A DNA stretch of 64,000 nt from contig NC_134108.1 of the NCBI RefSeq assembly GCF_040939455.1, forward strand, positions 48,049,501 through 48,113,500, written 5' to 3'. This DNA is from Microcebus murinus (Eukaryota; Chordata; Mammalia; Primates; Cheirogaleidae). The notes under the pieces were generated by a model. That model was given only the letters and a program-made list of their open reading frames with translations. It ran no database searches and was not told the origin of the DNA. The position numbers and the translations under genes are program-made. Below are positions 51,220-62,544 of the stretch, piece after piece. Each line of letters opens with the position of its first letter. The first letter of the stretch is position 1.

Positions 51220-51350
51220 AGCAGATGACCCCACATCTTTGACACCAGGGACAGGTTTCACAGAAGACAATTTTTCCGTGGACAGGGGAGTTTGGGGTGG
51301 AGCCAAGGCAGTGATACAGGGCCTGGGCACTGGACTACAGATCTAGGGGA
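51220..51350 (+). mobile_element. hAT-type MER fossil, copy 3
   Basis: CCCACATCTTTGACACCAGG, TTCACAGAAGACAATTTTTC and CGTGGACAGGGGAG match the interior of copies 1 and 2. The ends are worn. Confidence 0.65.
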
Positions 51351-51469
51351 CTCTTCAGTCATCTCAAAGATGAACTCTCCTATAAATCTCTCCCAACCTC
51401 CACAAAGGCTGTCCTCCATGTGCATGCCTGTGTCATCCTACTCATGTTATTTGTTAACCAGTCTGCTTC

Positions 51470-51575
51470 CTCTAGATAGTAGAGACTAGACTGAGGTCCC
51501 CCAAGGGGCAGAGATTATGGCTTTCATTTTTATATTCTCAGCACCTAGCACTATGATGGGCATTTAATTCATAGT
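51470..51575 (+). mobile_element. L2-like fragment
   Basis: GGGGCAGAGATTATGGCTT, TATATTCTCAGCACCTAGCA and ATGATGGGCATTTAATTC resemble an L2 3' end. Confidence 0.6.
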
Positions 51576-52299
51576 GAATCAGTATTTGTGAAATTCTTGT
51601 AGTTTTATCTAGTTGTATGGAATTACATAGGCCTTATGACCATATTAACCTATTTTTTGATGTTTAGGTTGTTTCTATGTTTGACTTTGTATACAGCTGT
51701 GTATATTCTGAGAAATCCAGGCTATAAATGTATGTCATATTGTCCTCCCTAGGAACTGTTTGCCAGGCTACTAGCAAGAAAAAAAAAAAAAAGGTATATT
51801 TGTGTATTCTCATGAGCACTGGGTTACATTGATTCTCTTTATTTTGCAGGCTTTGGGGTTCATCTCAACATCCTTTATATCTAAGATGCTAAAAGGTGAG
51901 GCTGAAGTCACCAGAACCGAACATGCCATCAAGGATGGGGAATTTGTGTGAATTGTAAAGTCAGAAGTGAAACAGTGGAATTCTCGTTTTAGGTGGGTGT
52001 GAAAGGAAGACTTGACATAAAACTAGCAAACACTGATGGAATACTCAATGTATTTTTCCTAAAACTGGGAACAGGACAAGGGTGCAAGCCCTTAATAGAG
52101 AACAGGACAAGAGAATGAAGCAAGGCAAGACACCTAGGGAACAAAATGCAAAGAAGTAGTCACATTCAGATGCCCACTCTATACTTCCACTGCCCTGAAA
52201 GCCACCTTAAATTTTATTTTGTTATGTACCTCACCTTAGTCACAGCTCTTACCACTTCTACTCAACATGTATGCTAACCACTGGAATACAAAAAAATTT
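51576..52299. other. intergenic unique sequence
   Basis: Nothing recognisable. Confidence 0.45.
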
Positions 52300-53695
52300 T
52301 TTAAATTGCATTTCTATCTTATTGGATGACTAAACCAGACGATGAAAAAAAGTAAAAAGTTAAATTAAAATAAAAACAAAAAAATAAAAAATTTGCATTT
52401 CTATACACTAGTACAACTTGGAAAAAGAAATTAAAAAGTCTACTTCACACTAACATGAAGAAACCTAAGATACATGCTACAAGAAATCATGAAAGACAAC
52501 AAAAATTATAAAATACATCGCTAAGAGAAATAACGATGACTTAAATGAGCTATGTACCCTGGCTGGAAGGCCCCAGGTGAAGTGGTCACCCCTATAATCC
52601 CAGCACTTTGGGAAGCCAGGGCAAGAGAATTGCTTGAGGCCAGGTTAATAAAGACTGGGCAAAGACCCATCTATACAAAAAAGCAAACAAAAAAGAAAAA
52701 GACAGCAGTGGTGGTGCTCATGCCTGTGGTCAAGGAGACTCAGGCATCAGGATCTTGAGCCCAGGAGTCTGAGGATGCAGTAAGCTACAATCATGCCACT
52801 GCACTCCAGCCTGCCCAACACAGCCAAACACTGTCTCTTTACAAAACACTTATCCACATTATGAGATCTAACTCAACTCTAATCATAATCTCTCATCTGG
52901 CTTTTTAGACCACTGCTATTCAAGACAAAAAGAAAATTAGATATTAGAACATGTATAGACTAAAGTTCATCCATGTAAGAGAATCTACTCCAGAAATAGA
53001 CCTACACTTATAAGTCCAAATTCAATGAAGAAAGGAAGTCTTATTTTTTTACCAAATTCTGCTAATAATTTGATGGGAATAAAATGAGCAAACCCTACCT
53101 CATACCACATACAGAAATTCATTTTGAGATTGACAGACCTAAATGTAGAAGTTTAAACTATAATGTTATATGAAAAACCAGAAGATTGCAATCACAGTCT
53201 GGAGATGGGCAGATTTAGATAGATCCATTTAAAAAATTGAGAACTTAAGATGTGTATGAAGATAACTTCTGCTCATTAGGACAGTAAGGCATGTGAAAGT
53301 CAAGACACACAATGAGAAAAAATACTTGCAATAAATCTGACAAAGAACTTGTATTCAAAATACATTAAGGATTCCTATAACTCAGTATTTATGAAAACCA
53401 TCCTAATTTTAAAATGTACATTTATATCGAAAGATATATTAAAGGCTGATAAACAGAACACGTTCATTAGTCAGAGAACGGCAGATTAAAATCAGATACT
53501 GCTACATATCCAGAAGCCACAAAAATACTTGTATGCAAATATTCATAATAATTTCACTCATTTGTCAAACATTGGAAACCAGGAACACAGGAGAATGGGT
53601 AAAAAATTGTGGTATACAATGTAACACTACTCAGCAATAAGGATGGCTGAACCTCAAAAATTTGCTGAGTAAAAGCATTATACAAAGTTTTGTGG
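52300..53695 (+). mobile_element. decayed L1 ORF2/3' region split by an old Alu
   Basis: Degenerate ORF2 wording such as TGCATTTCTATACACTAGTA, AATAGACCTACACTTATA and AGGAACACAGGAGAATGGG, plus the 3'UTR signal GTGGTATACAATGTAACACT. The frame is broken throughout. The Alu at 52559-52842 interrupts it. Confidence 0.75.
52559..52842 (+). mobile_element. old Alu within an L1
   Basis: GGTGAAGTGGTCACCCCTAT to CCAAACACTGTCTCTTTAC, with internal losses. Confidence 0.78.
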
Positions 53696-53827
53696 TGAAG
53701 AACACCCTAGGTCTATCTATCTATGGTGAAAAAAGCTGAAGGAGTCCTGCTGGGGCAAGAGGGGGGCGGTTGCTTAATTGTCTGGGTCGAGATATGGGAG
53801 ATGCTTTTGTCCTGACAAGGGTGTGGA

Positions 53828-53905
53828 GCTAAAATGGAAGGATCCCTTGATTCTAGCAATTCAAGACTAGCCTGGGCAACATAGGACCTGATCTCTGAAA
53901 ACAGC
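53828..53905 (+). mobile_element. Alu fragment
   Basis: GGAAGGATCCCTTGATTC and AGACTAGCCTGGGCAACATA only. Confidence 0.55.
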
Positions 53906-54560
53906 ATACTGGACCACCCTTGGCAAATCCCTTTGATGATTTTCTTGCCATCTATAGTTACAGGATTCTGGCTTTGTTCCTTAATTACATCATAGGGTTC
54001 TGTTGAGCAGTCAGGAAAATGGAGAGTATTACAAGTACTCTGGGGAGTTCAGTTTTGGAGCAAGAATTTGGACATTTGCCACCATTCAAGGGAGTACCAA
54101 AGAGGCCTGTGGAGGACCCTGAGAAGAAAAGTGTGAGGACAATCAGAAAAATCTATGGAAATATTTCAAGAGAGTGATCAACAGTCAGCCCTGACTCAGG
54201 GCGAGACACTAAAAATACAAATAAAAAAGGAAAGACATCATGGAACATAGCCTCTGAAAACAGGAAGGAATGGAATCCACAAGAGCAGCACCTCTTTCAT
54301 GACAGGAATAAGAGAAAGGTGGAAAAGAATGTGAATTCTGAAGATAGGGAGCCAGGGATTGATTGTTCACAATTTATTTTCCAGGAGAATGAAATAATGT
54401 TATATGACATCTACCACCTAGCTATGTGCCTATGATGCAAGCACCATGACTGTATTAGTAATCCCCAAAATTCACTTACCTGTTTCCAATAAATGAACCT
54501 TATGAAGTAGGTACATATATAACATTTTGCTTTTGTAGGACATCTTTTACTTGGGAAAAG
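53906..54560. other. intergenic unique sequence
   Basis: Nothing recognisable. Confidence 0.45.
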
Positions 54561-54665
54561 AGCTGGGAACAGAGGTTCTTGCTTATAATGCAGCAACTTG
54601 GGAGGCTGAGGCAGGAGTGACAGAGTAAGACCCCATGGCAAAAAAAAACAAAAAACAAAAGGAAA
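54561..54665 (+). mobile_element. internally deleted Alu
   Basis: Head-like GAGCTGGGAACAGAGGTTC, then AACTTGGGAGGCTGAGGCAG, then the A-rich tail. Confidence 0.65.
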
Positions 54666-54854
54666 GAGAGAAAACAAGGAAATAAAATATTTTCTAACTT
54701 AAGATTATCCTGAGAAAAGATCAGACTATATACTGTCACAATATTTTTTCAGATAAGAGACTGTAGAACTGAAATTTTGCCTAGTTACGAAAATGATCAA
54801 GCTTATAAATTTGTTTTAGTTTAGCAGCGATAACTATGAACAAATTAAGCTTAG

Positions 54855-55188
54855 TTTTTTTTTTTTTTTTTTTGAGACAGAGTCTCACTTTGTTGCCCAG
54901 GCTAGAGTGAGTGCCGTGGCGTCAGCCTGGCTCACAGCAACCTCAAACTCCTGGGCTCGAGTGATCCTTCTGCCTCAGCCTCCCGGGTAGCTGGGACTAC
55001 AGGCATGCGCCACCATGCCCGGCTAATTTTTTATATATATATCAGTTGGCCAATTAATTTCTTTCTATTTATAGTAGAGACGGGGTCTCGCTCTTGCTCA
55101 GGCTGGTTTTGAACTCCTGACCTTGAGCAATCCGCCCGCCTCGGCCTCCCAAGAGCTAGGATTACAGGCGTGAGCCACAGCGCCCGGC
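54855..55188 (-). mobile_element. Alu
   Basis: Repeats TAAGCTTAGTTTT on both sides. It is the last repeat before the AMD1 3'UTR. Confidence 0.94.
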
Positions 55189-55404
55189 CTAAGCTTAGTT
55201 TTATCACCCATGTGTTAACACCCCCATGTGTTAAGAGCCCAATCTATGATAAAGGCCAGAACCTTCTACCTTCAAACTGACTTCTCTAACTCCACATGCA
55301 CAAATGCACATTTTTATTTTTAAATAGTATAGTATCTGGTTATGTAGACTATTTAAAAAACAGGTCAACAGAAATCTTTCTGGATGTCACTAGACAATTA
55401 AATT

Positions 55405-55410
55405 TTTATT
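55405..55410 (-). terminator. AMD1: candidate distal AMD1 polyadenylation signal
   Basis: AATAAA on the minus strand, about 2.05 kb after the AMD1 stop and just before repeats begin. That agrees with a roughly 3.3 kb mRNA. The downstream GU-rich element was not proven. Confidence 0.5.
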
Positions 55411-56767
55411 GAAGCTTAATGTGGTACAGAAATACATTTCAATTGATTTAAGTCCAACACCAATGAAAGGAGAAATTATGGCACCAAAACTTTCCCTTCT
55501 CTATCATACTAAAGATTAATTTAGATTGCTATTCAAACTAGTTCTCATTTTTCTATGCTGTGTTCTACACAAATGTGCAGGTTTTCAATATTATAATTCT
55601 TAAATCTATTAGGAAAAAAATCAGACCTCAAGCCAACAAACGTCATCAAATCTACTGGGATACTGTTCAAGAACAAAATCCACTTTTGAGCATTGGTCCT
55701 CAAAACAGAGCACCTCAAAACATTAGGTGCTATGCTCATTACAGAATCAAATTGATCATGTTGACTGAAAACTTCTTCAATGAAACTTTCAATCAACATG
55801 CTTAAAATAAGTCAAAAGTGTTCCAACCACTTGATTTCATACCAAGTTGATTTTATGTTTAGAAACACTAAAAAAAGGTGTTTCGTTTATAAATACGGAA
55901 GGAACAAAACAGCACTGCATCAATCCAGTAATTATCAAAATATTGTGAGGACAAGAAATACAAAATTTAGTCAACTTTCCTATTCACTCAGTTGCTTAAA
56001 TCCCACAGTATTTGCAAATACAGCTATAAGATGCCAACTCTTGAAAGCCTGTATTTTAGTTATTTTCCATTGAGTACTTTGGAATTTTGCATGTTATGTT
56101 TTACTTATTTATTCACTCATTCATATATTTTGCTTCATGGTGTTTATCTAACCTGGATGATTCTTATTCTGGGCAGTCACTCATTTGATCCTGTGAATTC
56201 CATGGTAAAAGACCACAGTCAGAGGAACAGATGAAGTCAGAACACTCACATGCATCACAAAAGTCACAGAACTTGAAGTCACAAGATGGAAAAAGATACT
56301 GAATCTGCTTTGAACCAATGTTTACAGTATATTACTTAATGGAAACTCATGGAAATGGCTGATAAAATAAAAGTTAAGGTCAATGATCCAAGCTGACCTG
56401 ACTCATTCAATCTAGTACAAACTTTATGCTAAACCTTCCTGGTAATCAACTTAGTAATAAGAACCCTTTTATACTACTACTTAAGCAAGTTAGTAAAGGC
56501 ATGGTACTAATTAGAAGCTAATTTCATTTACTGAGGAGCACATATGACTGATACGTAATCAATTACATATGATTTCCAAAGCTCAGCCAGTACACCCTAA
56601 TCTCCACCTATAATTCTCTATGGGTCTTCCCTGCTAATCAACACTGGAGATATTTATTTTGTTGCTGTCATCCAAAAGAGCCCAAAATTAAACCCAGGGA
56701 CTATCTCCCTTTCCCCATGAGGGTTATAAGATTTATATATAAACCCACAGTGATAACAGTGTATTGC

Positions 56768-56773
56768 TTTATT
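56768..56773 (-). terminator. AMD1: candidate proximal AMD1 polyadenylation signal
   Basis: AATAAA on the minus strand in CCAAATAAAGC, about 690 nt after the stop, followed by TGTTATCACTGTGGG. It is a plausible site for the shorter mRNA form. Confidence 0.4.
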
Positions 56774-57074
56774 TGGAGAGTTTGAGGAAAGACACCATGG
56801 TAAGAGAAGAAATCAATTATAGGACTACAAATGCATGGACCAATAATTTTAAAATAGTAATACACAAAATAAGTGACTGGAATCATTTTCTTAACAGGAC
56901 CCGACTTGTGGAAAAAAAACTTTAATTGCTGTTGCAAAAAACATCTGTATGAAGTAGAAATTGGTTCCAATAACATTAGTAAAGAATTAGTTCTAGAAAG
57001 TGGAGGTAACTGGATGTAAAAGTCTGGCAGCAGTTTAATAGAACAGTCCCAGATGGTTTGGCTGAGGCCAATAC

Positions 57075-57458
57075 CTAATGAGGACGAAAGCCTTGTCTGT
57101 GGGGAATTTTGGATGATACCTGGAGAAATATTACACTGTGCATAAACCAAATTGAATTGTTTTCACAAATGTTGTAAAGTTCCATATAGTAAAAGTTTTT
57201 TTCTACATGCACTTCAATTTCACAGCAAGAGTGGCATAGAATACCTAAACACAGAAGAGAGCATTCATGCAAGATATCTAACTCTTTGATATAATAATGC
57301 ATACAATTCAAAATGATTACACTATCATTACATCTAGGGCTTTCTGCAACTACAAGGTGGTGGTTATGGAAAGCATGGCCCCCGATATTAACATCTAGAA
57401 AGCAGCCACCACCTTCTACGTGTGTTCTCTTTTTGCGTTTTTTCTTCATCTTTCTTAA
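57075..57458 (-). CDS. AMD1: AMD1 3' readthrough tail, 127 codons in frame after the AMD1 TGA
   Basis: Directly after the TGA the same frame continues LRKMKKKRKKRTHVEGGG and stays open for 127 codons until TAG at 57075-57077. The start is very basic (MKKKRKKR). The middle is rich in His and Cys (GGHAFHNHH, CLGILCHSCCE) and the end reads SSKIPHRQGFRPH. This is the position and length of the described AMD1 extension, in which rare readthrough lets a ribosome travel to the second stop, stall there and block those behind it. Seen: frame, length and stops. Known: the stalling mechanism in vertebrate AMD1. Inferred: that it works in this species. It is not a separate gene. The Met at 57449 only happens to be in frame. 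Confidence 0.8.
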   Translation of the reverse strand, partial: LRKMKKKRKKRTHVEGGGCFLDVNIGGHAFHNHHLVVAESPRCNDSVIILNCMHYYIKELDILHECSLLCLGILCHSCCEIEVHVEKNFYYMELYNICENNSIWFMHSVIFLQVSSKIPHRQGFRPH

Positions 57459-57599
57459 TCAACTCTGCTGTTGTTGCTGCTTCTTAGCAAAACTGGTAAA
57501 AACAAAATTGTAATCATTGAACATAGCGCTCTGGCAATCAAGACGTTTAAAGCCTTCAATCTTCTGGGGCGAAGCAAGCACCGTGCGACATTTAGAACT
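57459..57599 (-). CDS. AMD1: AMD1 last coding exon, regular stop (residues 289-334)
   Basis: Reads [34 protein letters not shown] and [12 protein letters not shown], then TGA at 57459-57461. The next codon is TTA and the frame remains open into the tail. The acceptor TTTTTTCCCCCAG is strong. Confidence 0.97.
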   Translation of the reverse strand, partial: SSKCRTVLASPQKIEGFKRLDCQSAMFNDYNFVFTSFAKKQQQQQS

Positions 57600-60500
57600 C
57601 TGGGGGAAAAAATTAAATAACCATTACTGCTTCCATTCTGCACAGATATTAAAAAAAAACCAGATACATAGTAAATAGACCTTTATCTTAATGAAACTAT
57701 AACACTTGAGTTATTTTAGCTGCCTTTCTCTGGGATGGGACAGAGTGGGGCATCTTATGGTCCCCCACTGGGCCTGATTAGGGAAACCAAACAGGACAGG
57801 AGGAGCCCATCAGTTGCGTTGATATAAAACAAGGACTGATAGAAGTCTAACGAAAACACATAACACTTCTTTTCATCTATTGGTAACTTCAACTAGTATT
57901 ACCTCTGGATATCTGAGTGACTAGTAATAGATGCCATCTTAGAAGATATGCCTGTCTTCATTTCCCTTAAAATTTTATTGCCCAATAGAAAATTACATTA
58001 CCTGATTAACAAACAAGGTCGTCACAAATTTTCCTGGCTTGAAGACTTCCACAACTTTCCTGATCAGGTCATCATAGGAGGTCTGACTTAAGTTTGTTTC
58101 AAAGCTAACATAAGAAAATTCTGGTTCTGGAGTGATGTGAATAGTCCAATAAGTTCCCTTAGAGAAATAGTTTTATGTTAATAATGGAAAGGGTGCATTT
58201 AAATATTTAAATAATTATCAAAGCAAGATATAAACACTTACATCCGATTTCATTCCATTCATTGAATACCCACAAGGATTGAACAATGTGGCATCAATGA
58301 CAGAACCTGGTATCAGGTCACGAATTCCACTCTCCTAGAAAGGAGCACAGACTAAATTAAAGACTTGAAAACCTGAAAATGAGTTTTTAAAAACTTAGTG
58401 ACCATGCTGGAGGTGAACCCAGCCATGGGGGGGGGGGGGCGCTCAGGAACGACTTAGGGGCCATGCTGAAGAAGCCAGCAACAATTATTACTGAAAATGC
58501 TCACACGAGTGACATCCTTTGCAGTAACACCGTCTTTCATGTAGAACTGGTCCATAACTGCTGGGTCAAGCTCACTCATCAGAATTTCCAGGGTCTGATC
58601 TGGCTGACTGATTACTCGACTCTCTGGGAAATCCAGAGTATATAAGTACCTAAATAAACGTAAAAAGTAGTTTTTAAAAATGACAATTGGCAGTTTAAAA
58701 TAACCCTCATATAGAACAAAAGATCCACAAAATCACAAACATACCAACAGTCAGAATTCATACGTCCCATACAATATGCTGCTCCATCTGTTAATGGAAG
58801 AGAGTATAAAACAAATATAAAATATTGATTTTTATAAGATGGCTTGTTACCACCCTCCCAATAAGCAGAATAATACTATCTGCCCCCTACCAGCCATGTC
58901 ACTTAAGGGACACTTAACCGAGTAAATATCCAGACAGGCAGGATCCCCTCACCAGATCCATGCCCTCTTAAAAAAAAAAAAAGGCAATTTTTCTGGCCAT
59001 GATGCATAGACATATTTCAGTTAGTGGGTCAATCTAAATGGTATTGAGGAAACTGTGCCTTACTTTCCCACTAAAACTTTAGGAAATGGAATTTTGCCTA
59101 GGAAATGGAATTTTGCCCCTAATTTATCTACTCTCCCAAATAAATATAAGTCATTTTATGTGACATTTCCTTCCAATATTGTTTCAAAGCCCTATACAAC
59201 TCAGTAAATCAATACTTGTTAGAAATCTGTACTAAAAACCCAACAGTCTGGTACAGGGCTTCATATTAGCAGATGTGTTAAGTCAGAAGATTTTCTTTTG
59301 TGTAAAGTTATTATGCTAGGTTTTCAGCCTCATCTAGGGAGGGTGTTACTAGATATCCTTTAGTTCTCTAACCTCTATAAGTAAAAACTTAGTAAAGGAT
59401 CGAGGAAAATCTTGCCAATTTAATTCTGGTAATACTGTGATTACACTGTATTGATCATTTTTAAGTCAGCCCAATTATCACATAAAATGCTGGACCAGAA
59501 TTTCTTAACACAAAGGTCTGTGCAATCACTGGACATTTTTCTAAAAGGAATAGCACCCTTACTTATGGTCAAAAGATACAAGTTAAGCACAGATTAAAGC
59601 ATCTTGCTAGATGAAGAATTTTAGGCTTAGTCAGGGTGAAAACCCAGTATGTATAGTACAGAATGTGGTTAATGAAAAACTTAGACAGTGATCATAAGGC
59701 CTATAAAACAACAGACGCAGGAGTCTGGAAGAGTCCAGAGGTTGTAAATCTAACTCTGACCAGACAGTTACGGCAACGATGGCAGAACTGGTTAGTGTTC
59801 AGAAAACTTCACCCTCCCCCCAAACTTCCATCCAAACCTCCTATAAAACCCACTACACTCTCCCTTTCCTGGTGTGGATGCTCTTTTCAGCCTCTACCCA
59901 TCTGCACCCAGATGCTCAAATAAACAGCCTTTTGCTACAACTGAGGCTTTGCGCCTCTCCCTCTTGGCTCTGGACCTAACAAAGATGAAGTCTCCCTCCC
60001 TCTGCTATATGAAAACCCAGAGGTAGCAAGTGATCAATTCCACAATCATCTTATTTCATCATTTCAATAGCACCGACTTGGGGTGTACAATTATTGTTAT
60101 AAGGGCCTGATTACACAAACACCTTGGTAATAAGCTAGGTAATTTACCTTAACTAAAAGCATTTTATCTGATATTTTTATGCTCTTTATAAATGGTAACA
60201 TTTTCTACATTTAAGAAGAAAACAGGTTTAAATTCTATTTAAACTTACTTGGGAAAATTGCATTTAGAAACTCTATTTCTTCCTGGAAATTCCGGTGTGG
60301 GTACCCTTGGTGAGAAGGCTTCATGAAATTCTTACGAGAATAAAAGAAGCTCTTAAAAAGAAAAAAAGGTGGATAACTTGAAGACATAGAATTCTACTTT
60401 TTCTAAACTAATTAACTATTTTCTACATATCACAAATCAGCATAATCCAAACTCAAGTATTACCCAATGCTGCATTTTTTTTTAAGACTGGGTCTCACTT

Positions 60501-62544
60501 TGTTGCCCAGGCTAAAGTAAAGTGGCGCCATCATAGCTCCCACAACCTCAAACTGCTGGATTTAAGTGATCCTCCTGCCTCAGCCTCCCAAGTAGCTGGG
60601 ACTATAGGGGTGCACCACCATGCCCAGCTAATTTTTTTTAATTTTTTTCATAGAGACAGGATATGGCTATGTTGCTCAGGCAATCTTCTGGCCTCTGTTA
60701 CCAAAGTGCTAGGATTGTAGACATGAGCCACCCACCCGGCCCCCAGTGTTGTACTTCTAAAGTATACACATTAACTACCAAAGCTGATCCCAGTATAGCC
60801 TTAATGTACATTTATAATATTGCAATGTTTTTTTTTTTTTATTCTGGAATAAAGAATAAAATGCCCGGTCTCCTGATGATGGCTCATAACTGTTAAGACA
60901 AAGTTAATTTCTAATCTGAGCCTTTTAAGTCATGTAAGCAAAAATTTTGTGCAATATTATATACATTTAATTTTAAGTTAGTGGTCCAAGTTAAGCACAC
61001 ATTGCTTTAGATTTCTTACAAGGATCAACAGGTAACAACAAAAACTGTATTACATGCCCTAATGATGATACATCCATTTCCTTACAAAGTGAAATATTAA
61101 AAACCAAAAACTGATCATTAGGAAATCATATCCTATGTAAAAACACAACACCTTAGTTCTTGAAAATTATCAGAAATTAACTCAATACTGACTGCTTGTC
61201 TCCAACGTAATTCATTATAAAGTCTGGACAATTTCACTAATTAAAGTTTTCTTGCTTTTCCTTCTTTTCTTACCACTTCTCTATACATAACCATGTCAAG
61301 AAGTTAACTACTGAAGTGTCTGGCTTCTTCACTTCTTTCCACAATTCGAATTATCCCAACTCATTCTCTGCTTCCTCCATACTTTCTGCTGTTCTTATGC
61401 ATTATAACTGAGGAAGTATAAAAGTTTATTTACTAGGATCACAGGATAAGAATTCTAACACATTTATGTCCCCCAAAAAAGTTTGATTACTTACTTGAAT
61501 TGAGTCAAACCCACTGTAATCCCTAGCAAGCTTCAACAGGGGAACCAGTGCTTTCAGCAAGAGGGTGGTACCACATGTCTTCAAAATGAAACGTCTCTTG
61601 GAGACAAACATGCTACTCTCACTGCAGTTGAAAAAAGTCACAATATTATAATGATGTCTATGTACTGCTGAGGATGCAATTACCCTATTATGAATCATTT
61701 ATAATTTTTGACTAGTACCTTTTTCTTTTAAGACCTAGTCCTGAATCCAGAACAAGTACTTTATAGACGAAATGTAACAGCTTTCACATGGCTGTCTATA
61801 TACAATAGCCTAGCAAAGTGTCACTGGTACATTCCTAACACTATTTACTATTCCTAAATAACCTCATCTTATACCATGCTATTTCTGTAACCATTTCTTT
61901 CACCAGATAATAAACTCCTTGAGGAAAGGAATGTTTGTTTTTACTTATCACTATATCCCCAAGGGCCTGGCACACAGCAAGCATTTTGATAAATATCTGT
62001 ATATGTCAAACACAAACTTAGTAAAATGTAGTGGGCCTCATGCACTTTGTTCAATCCAATGGCTCCAAGGCCCTCAACAATAAATACTTTAAGCATTCAT
62101 TCAAAGTATTTATTGAATAAATTAACTCTGCAACTATAAAAAGGTATAGCTTTCTTTTATATCCCAATACAGCAACCCTAGTCATATGGTGAAGCTAATT
62201 TTCACTTTGCCTGAGGTTCTGAGATGTCCTTTTTGCTACTAACTCTGAGGAAAAGATGACAATCACCTTGAAGAGCTATTAGGAAAGGCAGGAAAACATA
62301 TTGCCCAGAAACACCCATATTAATAATCATTTTATTTCACACTATATTCTTAAAAATAAGGTAAAATGGATTACAGAACTAAGAAGAACAATTTGATATT
62401 TCACATGAAGTTATGATTAGGACTAAAATTGGCTAACACTAGTTCTACAGGACTTACCTGAGTACATAAGCTTCCTGCTTGTCAGTTTTTGTCACACTTA
62501 TGATTGAACATTGCACATCCTTCAAAAGTATGTCCCACTCAGAT
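57459..62544 (-). CDS. AMD1: AMD1, S-adenosylmethionine decarboxylase proenzyme (exons 2-9; exon 1 lies outside the window)
   Basis: The exons join as complement(57459..57599, 58002..58157, 58242..58334, 58505..58649, 58745..58787, 60249..60351, 61495..61621, 62458..62544), giving 895 nt. This leaves exactly 110 nt (36 codons plus two bases) of a 334-residue protein for exon 1 beyond 64000. The cytosolic enzyme removes CO2 from AdoMet to make the aminopropyl donor for spermidine and spermine. It self-cleaves to a pyruvoyl enzyme. In human numbering one sees the cleavage pair Glu67-Ser68, Cys82, Ser229, His243 and Glu247 for processing and catalysis, and Asp174, Glu178 and Glu256 at the putrescine site. 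All are intact. The C-terminus is AKKQQQQQS. All introns are GT-AG with compatible phases, so this is a functional gene and not a pseudogene. Translation control by the known 5'UTR uORF would lie outside the window. The 3' side carries the readthrough tail. Confidence 0.97.
58002..58157 (-). CDS. AMD1: AMD1 coding exon 8 (residues 237-288)
   Basis: Reads [37 protein letters not shown] and [15 protein letters not shown]. It contains His243, Glu247 and Glu256. The Pro/Glu/Ser/Thr-rich stretch overlaps the PEST region described for the human enzyme. The donor GTAATG is a weaker match than in the other exons. Confidence 0.97.
58242..58334 (-). CDS. AMD1: AMD1 coding exon 7 (residues 206-236)
   Basis: Reads [18 protein letters not shown] and [13 protein letters not shown]. 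Ser229 (in GYSMNG) is needed for processing. It is phase 0 at both ends with an 84-nt intron to the next exon. Confidence 0.97.
58427..58439 (+). repeat. run of 13 G in a short AMD1 intron
   Basis: C13 in the sense pre-mRNA, within the 170-nt intron 58335-58504. The flanks repeat the words ACTTAGTGACCATGCTG and ACTTAGGGGCCATGCTG, so it lies in a small duplication. Confidence 0.85.
58505..58649 (-). CDS. AMD1: AMD1 coding exon 6 (residues 157-205)
   Basis: Reads [35 protein letters not shown] and [13 protein letters not shown]. Asp174 and Glu178 (in PDQTLE) belong to the known putrescine-binding site. It is followed by a 170-nt intron that contains a run of 13 C on the sense strand. Confidence 0.97.
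58745..58787 (-). CDS. AMD1: AMD1 coding exon 5 (residues 143-157)
   Basis: A 43-nt micro-like exon reading [13 protein letters not shown], with split Asn143 and Trp157 codons. The acceptor is CCATTAACAG and the donor GTATGT. Confidence 0.95.
59785..59985 (+). mobile_element. LTR-like fragment in an AMD1 intron
   Basis: CTCCTATAAAACCCACTAC (TATA), then GCTCAAATAAACAGCC and CTTTGCGCCTCTCCCTC, resemble the promoter-R-U5 end of an ERV LTR. It is antisense to AMD1. Confidence 0.45.
60249..60351 (-). CDS. AMD1: AMD1 coding exon 4 (residues 109-143)
   Basis: Reads [19 protein letters not shown] and [15 protein letters not shown] plus the first base of Asn143. The acceptor is TTTTTAAG and the donor GTAAGT. 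Confidence 0.96.
60475..60741 (-). mobile_element. older Alu in an AMD1 intron
   Basis: GTGGCGCCATCATAGCTCC signature of an old copy. It lies about 125 bases from exon 4, in sense with AMD1. Confidence 0.85.
61495..61621 (-). CDS. AMD1: AMD1 coding exon 3 (residues 66-108), pyruvoyl cleavage site
   Basis: Completes Ser66, then reads [19 protein letters not shown] and [23 protein letters not shown]. Glu67 (61618-61620) and Ser68 (61615-61617) form the autocleavage junction whose serine becomes the pyruvoyl group. Cys82 in KTCGTT is the catalytic proton donor known for the family. Confidence 0.97.
61899..62002 (+). mobile_element. L2 3' end
   Basis: AATAAACTCCTTGAGGAAAG, ACTATATCCCCAAGGGCCTG and GGCACACAGCAAGCATTTTG are the standard L2 3' sequence. 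It lies in the AMD1 intron between exons 2 and 3. Confidence 0.8.
62458..62544 (-). CDS. AMD1: AMD1 coding exon 2 (residues 37-66)
   Basis: The first base completes Arg37. It then reads [11 protein letters not shown] and [17 protein letters not shown], ending inside Ser66. The acceptor is AAATGATAG and the donor GTAAGT. Confidence 0.96.

Larger units (their letters stand above)
55385..57074 (-). other. AMD1: AMD1 3' untranslated region beyond the tail
   Basis: About 1.7 kb of AT-rich sequence with no interspersed repeat, unlike everything to its left, which suits a conserved 3'UTR. Minus-strand AATAAA hexamers occur at 56768-56773, 56653-56658 and 55405-55410. The first and last could give the short and long AMD1 mRNAs known in mammals. 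Short open frames inside it show no family resemblance. Confidence 0.65.

Noticed and set aside
55545..56234. Several 80-97 codon open frames on both strands
   Set aside because: They lie in the AMD1 3'UTR, overlap one another on both strands and show no domain.
57075..57449. A separate small protein starting at the Met at 57449
   Set aside because: The frame is continuous with AMD1 through its TGA. The known readthrough tail explains it better than internal initiation.
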